Source: Arthrobacter sp. APC 3897
GTDB lineage: Bacteria; Actinomycetota; Actinomycetes; Actinomycetales; Micrococcaceae
Length of the DNA stretch: 64,000 nucleotides
Direction: 5' to 3'
Assembly (NCBI RefSeq): GCF_030407495.1
Contig: NZ_JASDDG010000009.1
Span: forward strand, 1 to 64,000
Shown here: piece after piece, positions 1 through 8,826 of the stretch
Layout of the letters: each line of letters opens with the position of its first letter
Numbering within the stretch: the stretch's first letter is position 1
Program-made: the position numbers and the translations under genes
The notes under the pieces: generated by a model
Seen by the model: only the letters and a program-made list of their open reading frames with translations
Databases searched by the model: none
What the model was told of the DNA's origin: nothing

Positions 1-1
1 C

Positions 2-2584
2 AGCAGGGAGAGCGCCCGCCTGGCTGTGCGGGACGCCCTGAATGAAGCAGGCGCAGTGATCCTGGGCCCGCCGGGCATCGGAAAGACCACGCTGGCGCGG
101 GAAGCACTGGATCTGTGCGGGGACGGATTCCGGGTGCACCTCAGGGGCAGCCGCCTGTCGATGCAGACTCCCTACGGTGCCCTGGCCTGGCTGCTCAGCG
201 ATCTGCCGCCCAAGGACCTGGTCAACCCCGTTCAGGTCCTGCGGGCGCTGGAATCACTGCTGACCCGGCTGGCCGAAGGCCGCAGAATCATCCTGGTCAT
301 CGACAACGCCGAGGGAATCGATGATCTGGGTGTCCTGGTGACGTCGGAATTATGCCGGCGGGGGACCGTGGCACTGCTGCTCATCTGCGGTGACCTGCTC
401 GGCTGCCACCAGGACTACGTGCGGCTGTGGACTGACGGCACCCTGAAACGGATTGACCTGGCACCGATGGACCTGCCGGAGACCGCCCAACTGCTGGCCG
501 AGGCGGCCGGCGGCCCGCTGACCTCCCTGGCACAGGAGAAGCTGTGGCAGCAAAGCAGGGGAAACCCGCTTTTGGCGGCTCTGCTGTGCAGGGACCACAA
601 AGCGGCCCAGGCGCTGGTTCTTCGACGCGGCTACTGGACGTGGGCCGGTCCGCTGGTTCATTCCGGTGAGCTGCCGGACCGGGTGGAAACGGTACTGCGC
701 CGCTTCACCCCCGGCGAACGGCGCGCCGTGGAAATCCTGGCCCTCTGCGGGGAGCTGCCGCTGGAGAGCCTGCTGCAGCTGATGCCGGCGCACACTGCGG
801 ATGCGCTGGAGGAAGGATCGCTCATAACCATCGGTGCAGGCCCGGGCCAGCCGGTCCGCCTGGCTTGGAACCTGCAGCCGGCAACCATTGCAGCGAGAAT
901 TCCCTTCGGCCGCAGCCGGGACCTCTGGACCGAGGTAACCCGGGTGGTGAATCCGCATCAGCTCAGTGGAGACGCCGCGGCCGGCATGGCCGCCTGGTCC
1001 CTCTCGGTGGGCGTTGTCCTCGGGGCGGATGAAGCCCTCGCTGCGGCACGCTGGTCCAATGAGACCGGAGACGCTGAAGCCGCGCTGCGGTATTGCCGTG
1101 CGGTCCCGGGACCTAGGCCCTTGCCCCTGGTACTGGAAGAAGCGGCCGCCCTGCGGTCCCTCGGAAACTATGCACAGGCCCACCGGCGCCTTGCTGCGGC
1201 ATCAACCGGCAGCGAGGCACCGGTGGACGGGCACATCAGCCTCCTGACGCAGCGGGCGCTGGCAGCAGCCCGGATAAGGGATTCAACCGATGAGCCGCCG
1301 GCCCTGCTCGAGCAGGCCGGGCGGCTGCTGCCGAAGGATGGAGGCGCCAATCCCGGGCCCGGGCTCAGGCTAACCCTGGCGCGGGCGGAAATTCTCTCGC
1401 TGGACGGCAGGCTCAGCGACCTGCCGGTGTCTCTGGGAGACGATTTCGCCGATCCCGCTGCCCCGCCCGGCCTCAGGCTGATGGCGGGTATCCGCCGGGG
1501 GCAGCAGGAGGCAGCCGCCGGCCGGTTTGATGAAGCACTGACACTGGCAGCACTGATTCGGGACCGTCTGGCGGGAGGCATCCCGGCAGATGTACGCACC
1601 CGCGAACAGTTCTTCCACCATCTGTTCTTTTTGCTGGTCCGCTGCGGTGAACTGGGCCAGGCACTGGCACTGACCGAATCAGTTGCCCGCCCGGGAAACG
1701 GAACGGGGCTGCGGGCCGGCGCAGGTACCGAGCTGCCGGCCGGACTTGTCCACGCGTATGCCGGCCGCGGCGACGCTGCCCTGGACTTCCTGAACCCGGC
1801 CCTGGCACAACTGGAAACCCGCGATCCGGATAACATGCTGCCGCTGGCGTCTGCGGCGGCTGCCTACGCGGACTTCCTCGGTCCGGAACCCCTCCGGACG
1901 CCGGACCGCGACACGTCTGCCGAAACCGGGTACCGCACGGATCCGCCTCTCGAAACGCCGGTGCGGTACTTCCGGCTTCTGAGCACCCCTGCCGGATCCG
2001 GCCGGATTGCGGAGCAGCTGCGTACCCGGGCCGAACACGCCAGGGCCGGGGGAAACCTTCCGGACGCTCTGCTCTGCTACGGTGCGGCTGCTCTCCGGGG
2101 CAGCCGGGAGGCGGCTGCGGACCTTTCCGCTGCGGCGTCGACGGCCAACGGTGTCCCCGGGCTCCTTTACCGATACCTGGCTGCCGGCCTGCTGGAGAAA
2201 GACCCGGCAACGCTGATCCGCGCCGGTGAAACAGCCCTGGCGCAGTCAAATACTCTGCTCGCCTATGAAGTTGCCCGCACCGCCCGCCGTTTCGCGGCCG
2301 ACGGCGGCGGCCGCGCCTTGTCGCGGCAGGCCAGGCAACTGGAGCACATGACCTTCCGTGACCTGTCTCCAGCCAACAGCATTGAACGCAGCCTGGGGCG
2401 GCTGGGGCCTTTTGAACGGGAACTGGCGCTGCTGGCCGCCGGAGGTGAAACCAGCGCCCGGCTCGGGGAACGTTTCCATCTGTCGGCACGGACTGTTGAC
2501 TGGCATTTGGGCCGGATTTTTACCCGGCTCAATGTCTCCGGCAGAAGCGACCTGCGGGCGGCTTTGAGTAAAAAAACTACTTAG
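2..2584 (+). CDS. LuxR-family ATPase regulator (LAL type), 5' end outside the window
   Basis: Large STAND-type transcriptional regulator: N-terminal P-loop ATPase, long helical-repeat middle and C-terminal LuxR helix-turn-helix. Walker A is GPPGIGKTT (about nt 65-91) and Walker B is IILVIDNAE (about nt 287-313). The HTH lies in the last 60 residues and includes LSARTVDWHL. The frame is open to base 2, and residues before the first possible GTG (base 26) align with the R-x-x-x-R-x-x-L stretch that precedes Walker A in the two paralogues downstream, so the true start is upstream of the window. The recognition region reads DWHL where both paralogues have EGH(L/V), so its DNA target may differ. 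It is the first of three tandem paralogues. The effector ligand cannot be told from sequence. Confidence 0.9.
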   Translation, partial: SRESARLAVRDALNEAGAVILGPPGIGKTTLAREALDLCGDGFRVHLRGSRLSMQTPYGALAWLLSDLPPKDLVNPVQVLRALESLLTRLAEGRRIILVIDNAEGIDDLGVLVTSELCRRGTVALLLICGDLLGCHQDYVRLWTDGTLKRIDLAPMDLPETAQLLAEAAGGPLTSLAQEKLWQQSRGNPLLAALLCRDHKAAQALVLRRGYWTWAGPLVHSGELPDRVETVLRRFTPGERRAVEILALCGELPLESLLQLMPAHTADALEEGSLITIGAGPGQPVRLAWNLQPATIAARIPFGRSRDLWTEVTRVVNPHQLSGDAAAGMAAWSLSVGVVLGADEALAAARWSNETGDAEAALRYCRAVPGPRPLPLVLEEAAALRSLGNYAQAHRRLAAASTGSEAPVDGHISLLTQRALAAARIRDSTDEPPALLEQAGRLLPKDGGANPGPGLRLTLARAEILSLDGRLSDLPVSLGDDFADPAAPPGLRLMAGIRRGQQEAAAGRFDEALTLAALIRDRLAGGIPADVRTREQFFHHLFFLLVRCGELGQALALTESVARPGNGTGLRAGAGTELPAGLVHAYAGRGDAALDFLNPALAQLETRDPDNMLPLASAAAAYADFLGPEPLRTPDRDTSAETGYRTDPPLETPVRYFRLLSTPAGSGRIAEQLRTRAEHARAGGNLPDALLCYGAAALRGSREAAADLSAAASTANGVPGLLYRYLAAGLLEKDPATLIRAGETALAQSNTLLAYEVARTARRFAADGGGRALSRQARQLEHMTFRDLSPANSIERSLGRLGPFERELALLAAGGETSARLGERFHLSARTVDWHLGRIFTRLNVSGRSDLRAALSKKTT

Positions 2585-2644
2585 ACCCGTGTTGCGCCCT
2601 ACCCCCAAACCAAGTGGTGTCCGGGTCAGGTGTGTAACCAAACC

Positions 2645-2709
2645 TGAGTAGTTGGCGCAGGTGACTGGTGAGCGGTACTCGTGTTTGTACTTTCTCCGGC
2701 TCCTAATCT
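2645..2709 (+). promoter_or_regulatory. Candidate LuxR-type promoter of the second regulator gene
   Basis: TACTCGTG begins at 2676 and a -10-like TAATCT lies at 2704-2709, exactly 28 bases further on. The -10 candidate sits in the context GCTCCTAATCTGG, nearly identical to GCTCCTAGTCTTGG before EPS cluster 1, where TACTCG-to-TAGTCT spacing is also 28. The left half-site is poorly conserved here (CTGGTG); an additional TGAGTA is at 2645-2650. The transcription start would fall near 2716, about 35 bases before the GTG start. Inferred from the shared pattern only. Confidence 0.45.
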
Positions 2710-2751
2710 GGCCGCAGGTATAGAACGCAGTCGGAAGAATCGGGTCTCACC

Positions 2752-5643
2752 GTGCAGAACAGTCTCTCCCAGTCCTATGTCCGTCTCCAGCCAGCTCCCG
2801 GGCAGAGCTCCCTGGGCTCCGTCATGTCCTTTTCCGGCGGGCCCGGACCGGGGCCCGCGGGTCCTGACGAGCGGACGCCGCCCCATTTCGTGGGCCGCAG
2901 CAGCGTTACCCGCACCATCCTGGGCCGCCTGGCATCCGGCGGAGGAGCCGGATGCATCCTGGTGGGAGAAGCAGGAAGCGGCAAGACCGCACTGATCCAC
3001 CACGTACTGCGGCAGTGCAGCGCCGACACCTACGTGGTCCACGTCCGCGGATCATCATTCTCCGGCCGGACGCCCTTCGGTGCACTGACCTTCCTCCTCT
3101 CGGACCTCGATCCGGAGATTGCCACGCATCCGGTGCTGATCCTGCGCGGACTCACCCGGCTGATCCAGGAGCGTGCGCAGGGGCGTGCCGTCCTGCTGGC
3201 CGTGGACAACGGGGAGGATCTGGATGAGTTCTCCGCAATGGCGCTGAGCCAAATGGTCCTGAGCCGCACGGCAGGGCTCCTGGCCTGTTTCCGCGACTTC
3301 AGCCGGGCGCCCGCCGAATTCGCCGGACTGTGGCGTGAGGGCATCCTGTCCCGGGTCGATCTGGAGCCGCTGGACCTGGGGGAGACGGCGCAATTGATGT
3401 CGGCTGCCCTCGAGGGCCCCGTCTCCGGCTCCGCCGTCGCCTACCTGCACCGTTCCACCGGAGGCAACCCCCACCTGCTGCAGCAGGGCTGCGAGGATTA
3501 CCGTGACTCGGGCAAGCTCCGCCTCAGCGGAAGCGTCTGGGTTCTGGATCCAGCCAAACCCGCCCCCGCAGGCCGGGTGGCCGAAACCGTGCTCACCCAG
3601 CTGGGCACGCTGACCGACAGCCAGCTGGCCCTCGTACGGACTGTCGCACTGGCAGGGTCCCTGCCCCTGGCCGCAGCACTGCACAGTGTTGCTGCCGATG
3701 AGGTGGACATCCTGCAGGAACGGGGAATCCTTGCCCTCGAACAGGGCAGCACTCCGCGGATCATGATCTCCGACCGGGTACTGGTGTCCGCACTGCGCTC
3801 TTCCGTGGACACGGCCACCCGCGGGAAACTGCTGAACCAGCTGCGGGACGTCGCCGCTGCTGCGCTGCCTGCCGGCGAACCCGGCGAACCGGGTAACCCC
3901 GCCAAACCGGGTACTGCCGGATTTGAGCCGCTGGCAGCCGTTCTGGATCCTGCACGCCTGGCACTGTGGCGGCTCGACGCCGGGGAGACCCTCGACGCGG
4001 CGTCCGCCGTGGAGGCAGCACGGAGCGCCAACGCCGCGGGGGATCTGCATGGGGCCATCCGGTTCATCACCGCCTGTGAGGACTACGCCGCCAGTCCGGC
4101 AGCGGTTCTTGAACTGGTGTCTGCCCATATGGCACTGGAAGATTACGCTGCAGCGGTCTCAGCACTGGCTGCCTGCCGGCACCGCAGCGGCGGTGCGGCA
4201 CCCGGGGAAGAGGTGCTGCTGCTGATTGCCGAGAACAGGGTCCTGTGCATGGCCGCCACCGGCGCGCTGCCCGCGGCGGTGTCCGCCGCGGTCCTTCCTG
4301 CCGGGGCGGCGAAGAAACACGAAGAACTGCTGGCCAAAGCCGAACAGCGGGTGGCGGAGCTGACCTGTGCCGGATCGGTTAGCCGGGGCGAGACAGCGGA
4401 GTTGCAGCGGAAGCTGGTCCTGGCCCGTGCCGAGTGCAACGCCACTCACGGACGGTTCCTCGAAAACGCTGCCTTCCTTGCACCGCTCCAGGCTGACGCA
4501 GCCTCCCAGGACAAGACCTACCGAGTCCTCACCGGATCCTGGCTGTGCGAGGCGCTGGGGATGACGGACCGGCAGGATGAGGCAGCGGAAGTATCCCGGG
4601 ATGTGGAACGGCTGCTGGGTGAACCCGGAATCAGCATGGCAGACCGCACCCGTGCCTTCGCCCGGATTGTCCACGTTCACCTGGCTACCGGAGCTTTGGA
4701 CGGCGCCCGCCGTCTGCTGCAGCAACCGGCCGGGCACGGCCGGACAGAATTGTTCCCGGGCCTCCTTGGCGAAATCTCCGCGGGCGTCCTGCACTCCTAC
4801 GCGGGAGAACCGGGGCCGGCGCTGCGCTGCCTGGTACCCGCAGTCGCGCAGCTGCGGATGAGCGGACCGGCATCGCTGCTGCCGCTGGCCACGTCCGCGG
4901 CCGCCTATTGCCTTGCCCTGCAAAAGGACCGCGGGGGCGCCGAGGATTACCTGCAGCTGCGGGCCAAAGCCGGCGACGGCGGTGCCTGGAGCCTGCGCCG
5001 CGCCGCACGCCATTTCGCGGCCCTCGCCAACGGTGCGCTTGGCTCACCGCAGGCTGCCCGCCGGTTCGTGGAACTGGCCGGCCATGACCACCGCAGGGGA
5101 GCGTATTCCTACGAGCTGCTGTCACTGCTCAATGCCGCGCGGCTGGGCGATGTGGAGAACCTGGACCGGATCCTGGCTGTTGCTGCGCACCAGCAGGGTC
5201 CGTTTGCCCGGATGTGTGAGGTCTACGCCAAGGGCGTGGGGAGTTTCGACGCCCAGCTGCTCATCCAGGCCAGTGAACTGGGGAAGGCCTCCGGACATGT
5301 GCTCTTCGCTGCGGAAGCGTCCGAACGGGCGCTCGCCGTCGCCTCCGGAGCAGGAGACCGGGCCACCGTCAGGCTGATCCACCGCAGCCGCCGCGGACCC
5401 GACGCGGCCGCCGTCGAGGGCTCAGACTCGGCTGACGAGTATCTGAGCACCCTGACCTTCCGGGAACGGTCGATCGCCCGGATGGCAGCCGCGGGGACCA
5501 GCAATAAAGCCATTGCCGCGGAACTGAACATTTCGGTGCGAACCGTGGAGGGTCACTTGTACCAGGTCTACTCCAAGCTCCACGTGGGCAGCAGACGTGA
5601 GCTGTCCAAGGTCATCGCCGAAAAGTCGGCGGTGCGGTCATGA
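2752..5643 (+). CDS. LuxR-family ATPase regulator (LAL type)
   Basis: Second of three tandem LAL regulators, 963 residues from the GTG start; an in-frame ATG at 2824 is a possible alternative. Walker A is GEAGSGKTA (residues 72-80) and Walker B is VLLAVDNGED. A long tetratricopeptide-like helical region follows, then a C-terminal LuxR HTH (LTFRERSIARMAAAG, then ISVRTVEGHLYQVYSKLHVG). A collagen-like Gly-Pro stretch (GEPGEPGNPAKPG, near residue 380) interrupts the middle region and is absent from the paralogues. The stop overlaps the start of the next gene (ATGA), so the two are probably translated together. Likely an ATP-dependent transcription activator of the nearby EPS genes; that role is inferred from position and from the shared promoter motif. 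Confidence 0.9.
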   Translation: MQNSLSQSYVRLQPAPGQSSLGSVMSFSGGPGPGPAGPDERTPPHFVGRSSVTRTILGRLASGGGAGCILVGEAGSGKTALIHHVLRQCSADTYVVHVRGSSFSGRTPFGALTFLLSDLDPEIATHPVLILRGLTRLIQERAQGRAVLLAVDNGEDLDEFSAMALSQMVLSRTAGLLACFRDFSRAPAEFAGLWREGILSRVDLEPLDLGETAQLMSAALEGPVSGSAVAYLHRSTGGNPHLLQQGCEDYRDSGKLRLSGSVWVLDPAKPAPAGRVAETVLTQLGTLTDSQLALVRTVALAGSLPLAAALHSVAADEVDILQERGILALEQGSTPRIMISDRVLVSALRSSVDTATRGKLLNQLRDVAAAALPAGEPGEPGNPAKPGTAGFEPLAAVLDPARLALWRLDAGETLDAASAVEAARSANAAGDLHGAIRFITACEDYAASPAAVLELVSAHMALEDYAAAVSALAACRHRSGGAAPGEEVLLLIAENRVLCMAATGALPAAVSAAVLPAGAAKKHEELLAKAEQRVAELTCAGSVSRGETAELQRKLVLARAECNATHGRFLENAAFLAPLQADAASQDKTYRVLTGSWLCEALGMTDRQDEAAEVSRDVERLLGEPGISMADRTRAFARIVHVHLATGALDGARRLLQQPAGHGRTELFPGLLGEISAGVLHSYAGEPGPALRCLVPAVAQLRMSGPASLLPLATSAAAYCLALQKDRGGAEDYLQLRAKAGDGGAWSLRRAARHFAALANGALGSPQAARRFVELAGHDHRRGAYSYELLSLLNAARLGDVENLDRILAVAAHQQGPFARMCEVYAKGVGSFDAQLLIQASELGKASGHVLFAAEASERALAVASGAGDRATVRLIHRSRRGPDAAAVEGSDSADEYLSTLTFRERSIARMAAAGTSNKAIAAELNISVRTVEGHLYQVYSKLHVGSRRELSKVIAEKSAVRS

Positions 5644-8408
5644 TCGCCGGCAGAAATCCGGGACCGCACCGGGCGCCGGCCCTGTTCGGCAGGGACCGCG
5701 AGCTTGCGGAGATCACGTCCCGGCTGCTTGAGCCGGGGCTGCGCGGCGCCGTCGTCATCGGAGAAGCGGGCATGGGGAAATCTGCTCTGGCGGATCAGGT
5801 CCTGGATCGGTTGAACGGAATCGTCACGCCGTCGTTCATCCACGGCAGCCCCGTCTTGTCCCGGCTGCCCTACGGGGTGCTCTCGGCGTATCTGGAAACC
5901 GCCGGGCCCCAGGACATGGAGTCTCCGCTGGCAGTGCTGCGGACCATCAGGCGCCATTTCCACAAGCTCAGCGATGTGGGAAGCGGGCAGCCGCTGCTGG
6001 TGATCGACGACGCCCAGTTCCTTGATGAAGCCAGCGCCCACGTGGTGACGCAGCTGGCGATGTCCGGGGACCTGAGGCTGCTGATCCTGGCCCAGCCGCG
6101 TGCCCGTCATATCCATGAACTGCTGTCCCTGGCCCGGGACGGGCTGCTGGCGCGCATCGACCTTGGAGCACTGTCGCAGGATGCAGTCCACGAAGTCTGC
6201 GAGGGCGTCCTTGACGGACCCGTACTCCGGGCTTCCAGCGCCGTGCTGGCCACCTTGTCCGGCGGCAACCCCCTCTATCTCAAGGCGCTGCTCGCCCAGT
6301 CACGCCGGCTCGGCCACCTCGCCGAAGGCAACGGCGCATGGTTCCTGCGGCACGAACCGGACGGTTTGGACGCCTCCGTGGTGGACCGGGTGAAGAGCCA
6401 GCTGCTCGCCCGGAGTCCTGAGGAGCGCGACACCCTGGAAACCCTTGCACTGGCCCAGCCCCTGCAGCGTTCGGTGCTGGTGGCTGTCTGCGGGCCGGGA
6501 CCCGTCCACGCCCTGATGGCGGACGGAATAGTGTGCTCTGCGAAGGGACCGGCCGAGATGCTCCGGCTGGCCCAGCCCCTTCACGCTGAAGTGATCAGGT
6601 CCCTGGTACCCGCCGTGCGCAGTGCGGCCATCCGTACCAAGGTGATGGACTGCCTGCCGGACCGCGAGGGGACAGAGACCGGTGACCCGTCCGTGAAGGC
6701 GGCCTGGCTGCGGCGGCTGGAATGGGCCCTTGACTGTGCTGAGCGGATCCCCGATGCGGAACTGCTGCAGGGCGCCCGGGCGGCGAACGACGACGGTCAG
6801 TGGCTTTTGGCGGCCCGCTTCGGCTCCGCCGTCCGCGACGCTTCCTGCCTCCCGGCGGCACGGGTGGAAACCGCAGCTGCCCTGCTGGAAACCGGCAGCT
6901 TTGCCCGGGCCCGTGAGCTGCTGGACGGCATGCTGGAGCCCGGACAACCAACTCTTGCCCGGGATGAAGAAACCCTCACCCGCGCCGTGCTGGCAACCGT
7001 GCGCCTGGACAACAGGTCAGGGCTTAATGAAGGGGATCTGGCAGGCCTTGCTTCCGCATGGGTTGCGGCCGCCGCTGAGCTGTCAGCCAGGCAGGGCGGT
7101 TCGGAGACGCCGTCGCCCGCGGTTGAGGCCGGCGCCGAGGTGCTTCGAGCCCTGGCACTCATGGCGGCGGGCAACTATCCGGAGGCCCGGGACCGTCTCA
7201 CCGAATTAACCAGGGCGCCGCAGCCGCAGTCCCCGGGGCTGCCGGCACTGGTGGCCGTGATGTCCCACGGGCTGCTGGCGGAACTCCTGGTGTCGGAAGG
7301 CCGCACCAGCAGCGCACTGGTGCACTCGGGCACGGCGCTGGATCTGATCAAACGGTGGGGCGGTCTGCTGCAGACGTATTGCGGCACCATGCTGGTGCGT
7401 CATGCGCAGGGACTGCTGCACGGAGGGCGCTTTGGTGAACTCGAACGCGTTCTGGCGGCCAAACTGAAGGGCAGCACCAAGCATCTGATCACGTTTGGGG
7501 GCACCCTGGGTGTCTTTGAAGGTGCCCTGGAGATTCACCAGGGCCGGTTGCGCGAGGGGCTTCAAAGCCTGCATCCGGCGGTGGAGGCGCTGCGGATTTC
7601 CGACCCCGAAAGACTCCTGCCCTACGCCCTGGGGCTTGCCGGCTACGCCTCCACGGTGGTGGGGGACCAGGAGCAGACGGCCCGGTATGCCAAGGAACTC
7701 CGCAGCCTTGGCAGCACGGGATCCCGGCCGCTGTGGCTCGTGAGCCAGGCCTATGCCGCGGCGGCGTCTGCGTCATCCGAACCGGATGCCCGCGCTTCGG
7801 CAACATTGGCCGAAATAGCTGAACAGGCCCGGAAAGAGGGGCTGCTGGCGGCGGAGAAGGACATCTTGGCGCTGTGCCTTGCGGTGGGGGATTTGTCGCA
7901 GGCGCCCCGGCTGCAGGAGGTCAGCGCAGTCTTTGAAGGCGGTGAGGCGCAGGCACTGCACGCCTATGCCGGTGCCGTGGCTTCGGGCAACCCGGACTTG
8001 ATGGTTGCAGCGGCGGATGAAGCGGTACGCCACCGCAAATACCTTCTGGCCGTGGAGAGCATCGGCCACGCCATCCGGTTCTACGGCACGCACGGAAACC
8101 TGCGCCGGCAGCGGGCCCTGATCCAGCAGCTGAGAAGGCGGCGCGGGGAACTGGCGGGGGTGACCGTCTCCTATCTGAGTCCGTCCCTGCACCTGGTCCG
8201 GCTGACCCGGCGCGAGCATGAAATCGTCGATTTGCTCCTCGCCGGGGCAAGCACCCGGGACGTGGCAGCACACTTCACCCTCTCGCAGCGGACGGTTGAG
8301 GGGCATGTGTACCGCATCTACGTGAAGCTGGGCATCAGCCGCCGCGCAGACCTTGAAGCGGCCTACCGTGCACTGGAGCCGGGAACGAGTTCAGCGGCCC
8401 TCGAGTAG
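5640..8408 (+). CDS. LuxR-family ATPase regulator (LAL type)
   Basis: Third tandem LAL regulator, 922 residues, beginning in the ATGA overlap with its upstream paralogue. Walker A is GEAGMGKSA (residues 41-49) and Walker B is LLVIDDAQFLDE. The C-terminal HTH begins LTRREHEIVDLLLAG and continues LSQRTVEGHVYRIYVKLG, a canonical LuxR recognition region. The middle is alanine/leucine-rich helical-repeat sequence, as expected for a signal-sensing scaffold. A strong terminator follows directly, separating the regulators from EPS cluster 1. Function as an ATP-dependent activator follows from the family; the signal and regulon are unknown. Confidence 0.9.
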   Translation: MIAGRNPGPHRAPALFGRDRELAEITSRLLEPGLRGAVVIGEAGMGKSALADQVLDRLNGIVTPSFIHGSPVLSRLPYGVLSAYLETAGPQDMESPLAVLRTIRRHFHKLSDVGSGQPLLVIDDAQFLDEASAHVVTQLAMSGDLRLLILAQPRARHIHELLSLARDGLLARIDLGALSQDAVHEVCEGVLDGPVLRASSAVLATLSGGNPLYLKALLAQSRRLGHLAEGNGAWFLRHEPDGLDASVVDRVKSQLLARSPEERDTLETLALAQPLQRSVLVAVCGPGPVHALMADGIVCSAKGPAEMLRLAQPLHAEVIRSLVPAVRSAAIRTKVMDCLPDREGTETGDPSVKAAWLRRLEWALDCAERIPDAELLQGARAANDDGQWLLAARFGSAVRDASCLPAARVETAAALLETGSFARARELLDGMLEPGQPTLARDEETLTRAVLATVRLDNRSGLNEGDLAGLASAWVAAAAELSARQGGSETPSPAVEAGAEVLRALALMAAGNYPEARDRLTELTRAPQPQSPGLPALVAVMSHGLLAELLVSEGRTSSALVHSGTALDLIKRWGGLLQTYCGTMLVRHAQGLLHGGRFGELERVLAAKLKGSTKHLITFGGTLGVFEGALEIHQGRLREGLQSLHPAVEALRISDPERLLPYALGLAGYASTVVGDQEQTARYAKELRSLGSTGSRPLWLVSQAYAAAASASSEPDARASATLAEIAEQARKEGLLAAEKDILALCLAVGDLSQAPRLQEVSAVFEGGEAQALHAYAGAVASGNPDLMVAAADEAVRHRKYLLAVESIGHAIRFYGTHGNLRRQRALIQQLRRRRGELAGVTVSYLSPSLHLVRLTRREHEIVDLLLAGASTRDVAAHFTLSQRTVEGHVYRIYVKLGISRRADLEAAYRALEPGTSSAALE

Positions 8409-8433
8409 CAACTGAGCTGGAAAGACACACACT

Positions 8434-8470
8434 GCCGGCCCCGGATGTGCAAGACCGGGGCCGGCTTTCT
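8434..8470 (+). terminator. Rho-independent terminator after the LuxR-type genes
   Basis: Perfect 11-bp stem GCCGGCCCCGG (8434-8444) / CCGGGGCCGGC (8455-8465), 10-base loop, followed by TTTCT. Confidence 0.85.
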
Positions 8471-8553
8471 GTCTCCCCGGGACCGTCCCCGGGGCGCCCC
8501 TCCAAGTAGTGCTAGGTAAAGCTGCGGCAGAGGGCGAAGTCGGCCAAAAGGTT

Positions 8554-8598
8554 CGAGTACGCATTACTCGTGCCCGCCGTTTGAGCCGCTCCTAGTCT
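8554..8598 (+). promoter_or_regulatory. Candidate operator and promoter of EPS cluster 1
   Basis: A perfect palindrome CGAGTA-CGCAT-TACTCG spans 8554-8570. A -10-like TAGTCT lies at 8593-8598. If transcription starts 6-8 bases after the -10, the palindrome is centred near -43, the usual place for a LuxR-type activator that touches RNA polymerase at the -35 region. The right half-site and -10 context recur with the same 28-base spacing at 2676-2709, and a near copy of the palindrome is at 30412-30428. Binding by one of the adjacent LuxR-type proteins is inferred. Confidence 0.6.
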
Positions 8599-8604
8599 TG
8601 GTTT

Positions 8605-8826
8605 TGTTGATCGGTTCTTGTTACCGGGCTGCGCCTCACTCAGCGCAGGTAGTGCCACTATTCCCAGCGGATATTGCCATCACCAGGCCTGCCTTGAACC
8701 TGTCATCCGGCGCCCCAGGCGCCGGCCCCCGAACGGGGTCGACGGCGTCGAAGCCTCTTGAGACCAAGGCTTCCCCCCAGCCGCCGTCGGCCCTTTCGGA
8801 AGATTTCGCAGCTAGGAGAGTCTCGG
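8605..8826 (+). other. Long GC-rich leader before EPS cluster 1
   Basis: About 220 bases separate the candidate transcription start from the first EPS gene. It holds potential short hairpins, for example GGCGCC repeats around 8711-8726 and CCCCGAACGGGG around 8728-8740. An open frame from 8598 runs out of frame into the first EPS gene and has no recognisable product. No known riboswitch was recognised. Confidence 0.3.

Noticed and set aside
5568-6191. Long minus-strand frames within the LuxR-type genes
   Set aside because: Antisense to well-supported coding sequence and without any domain features.
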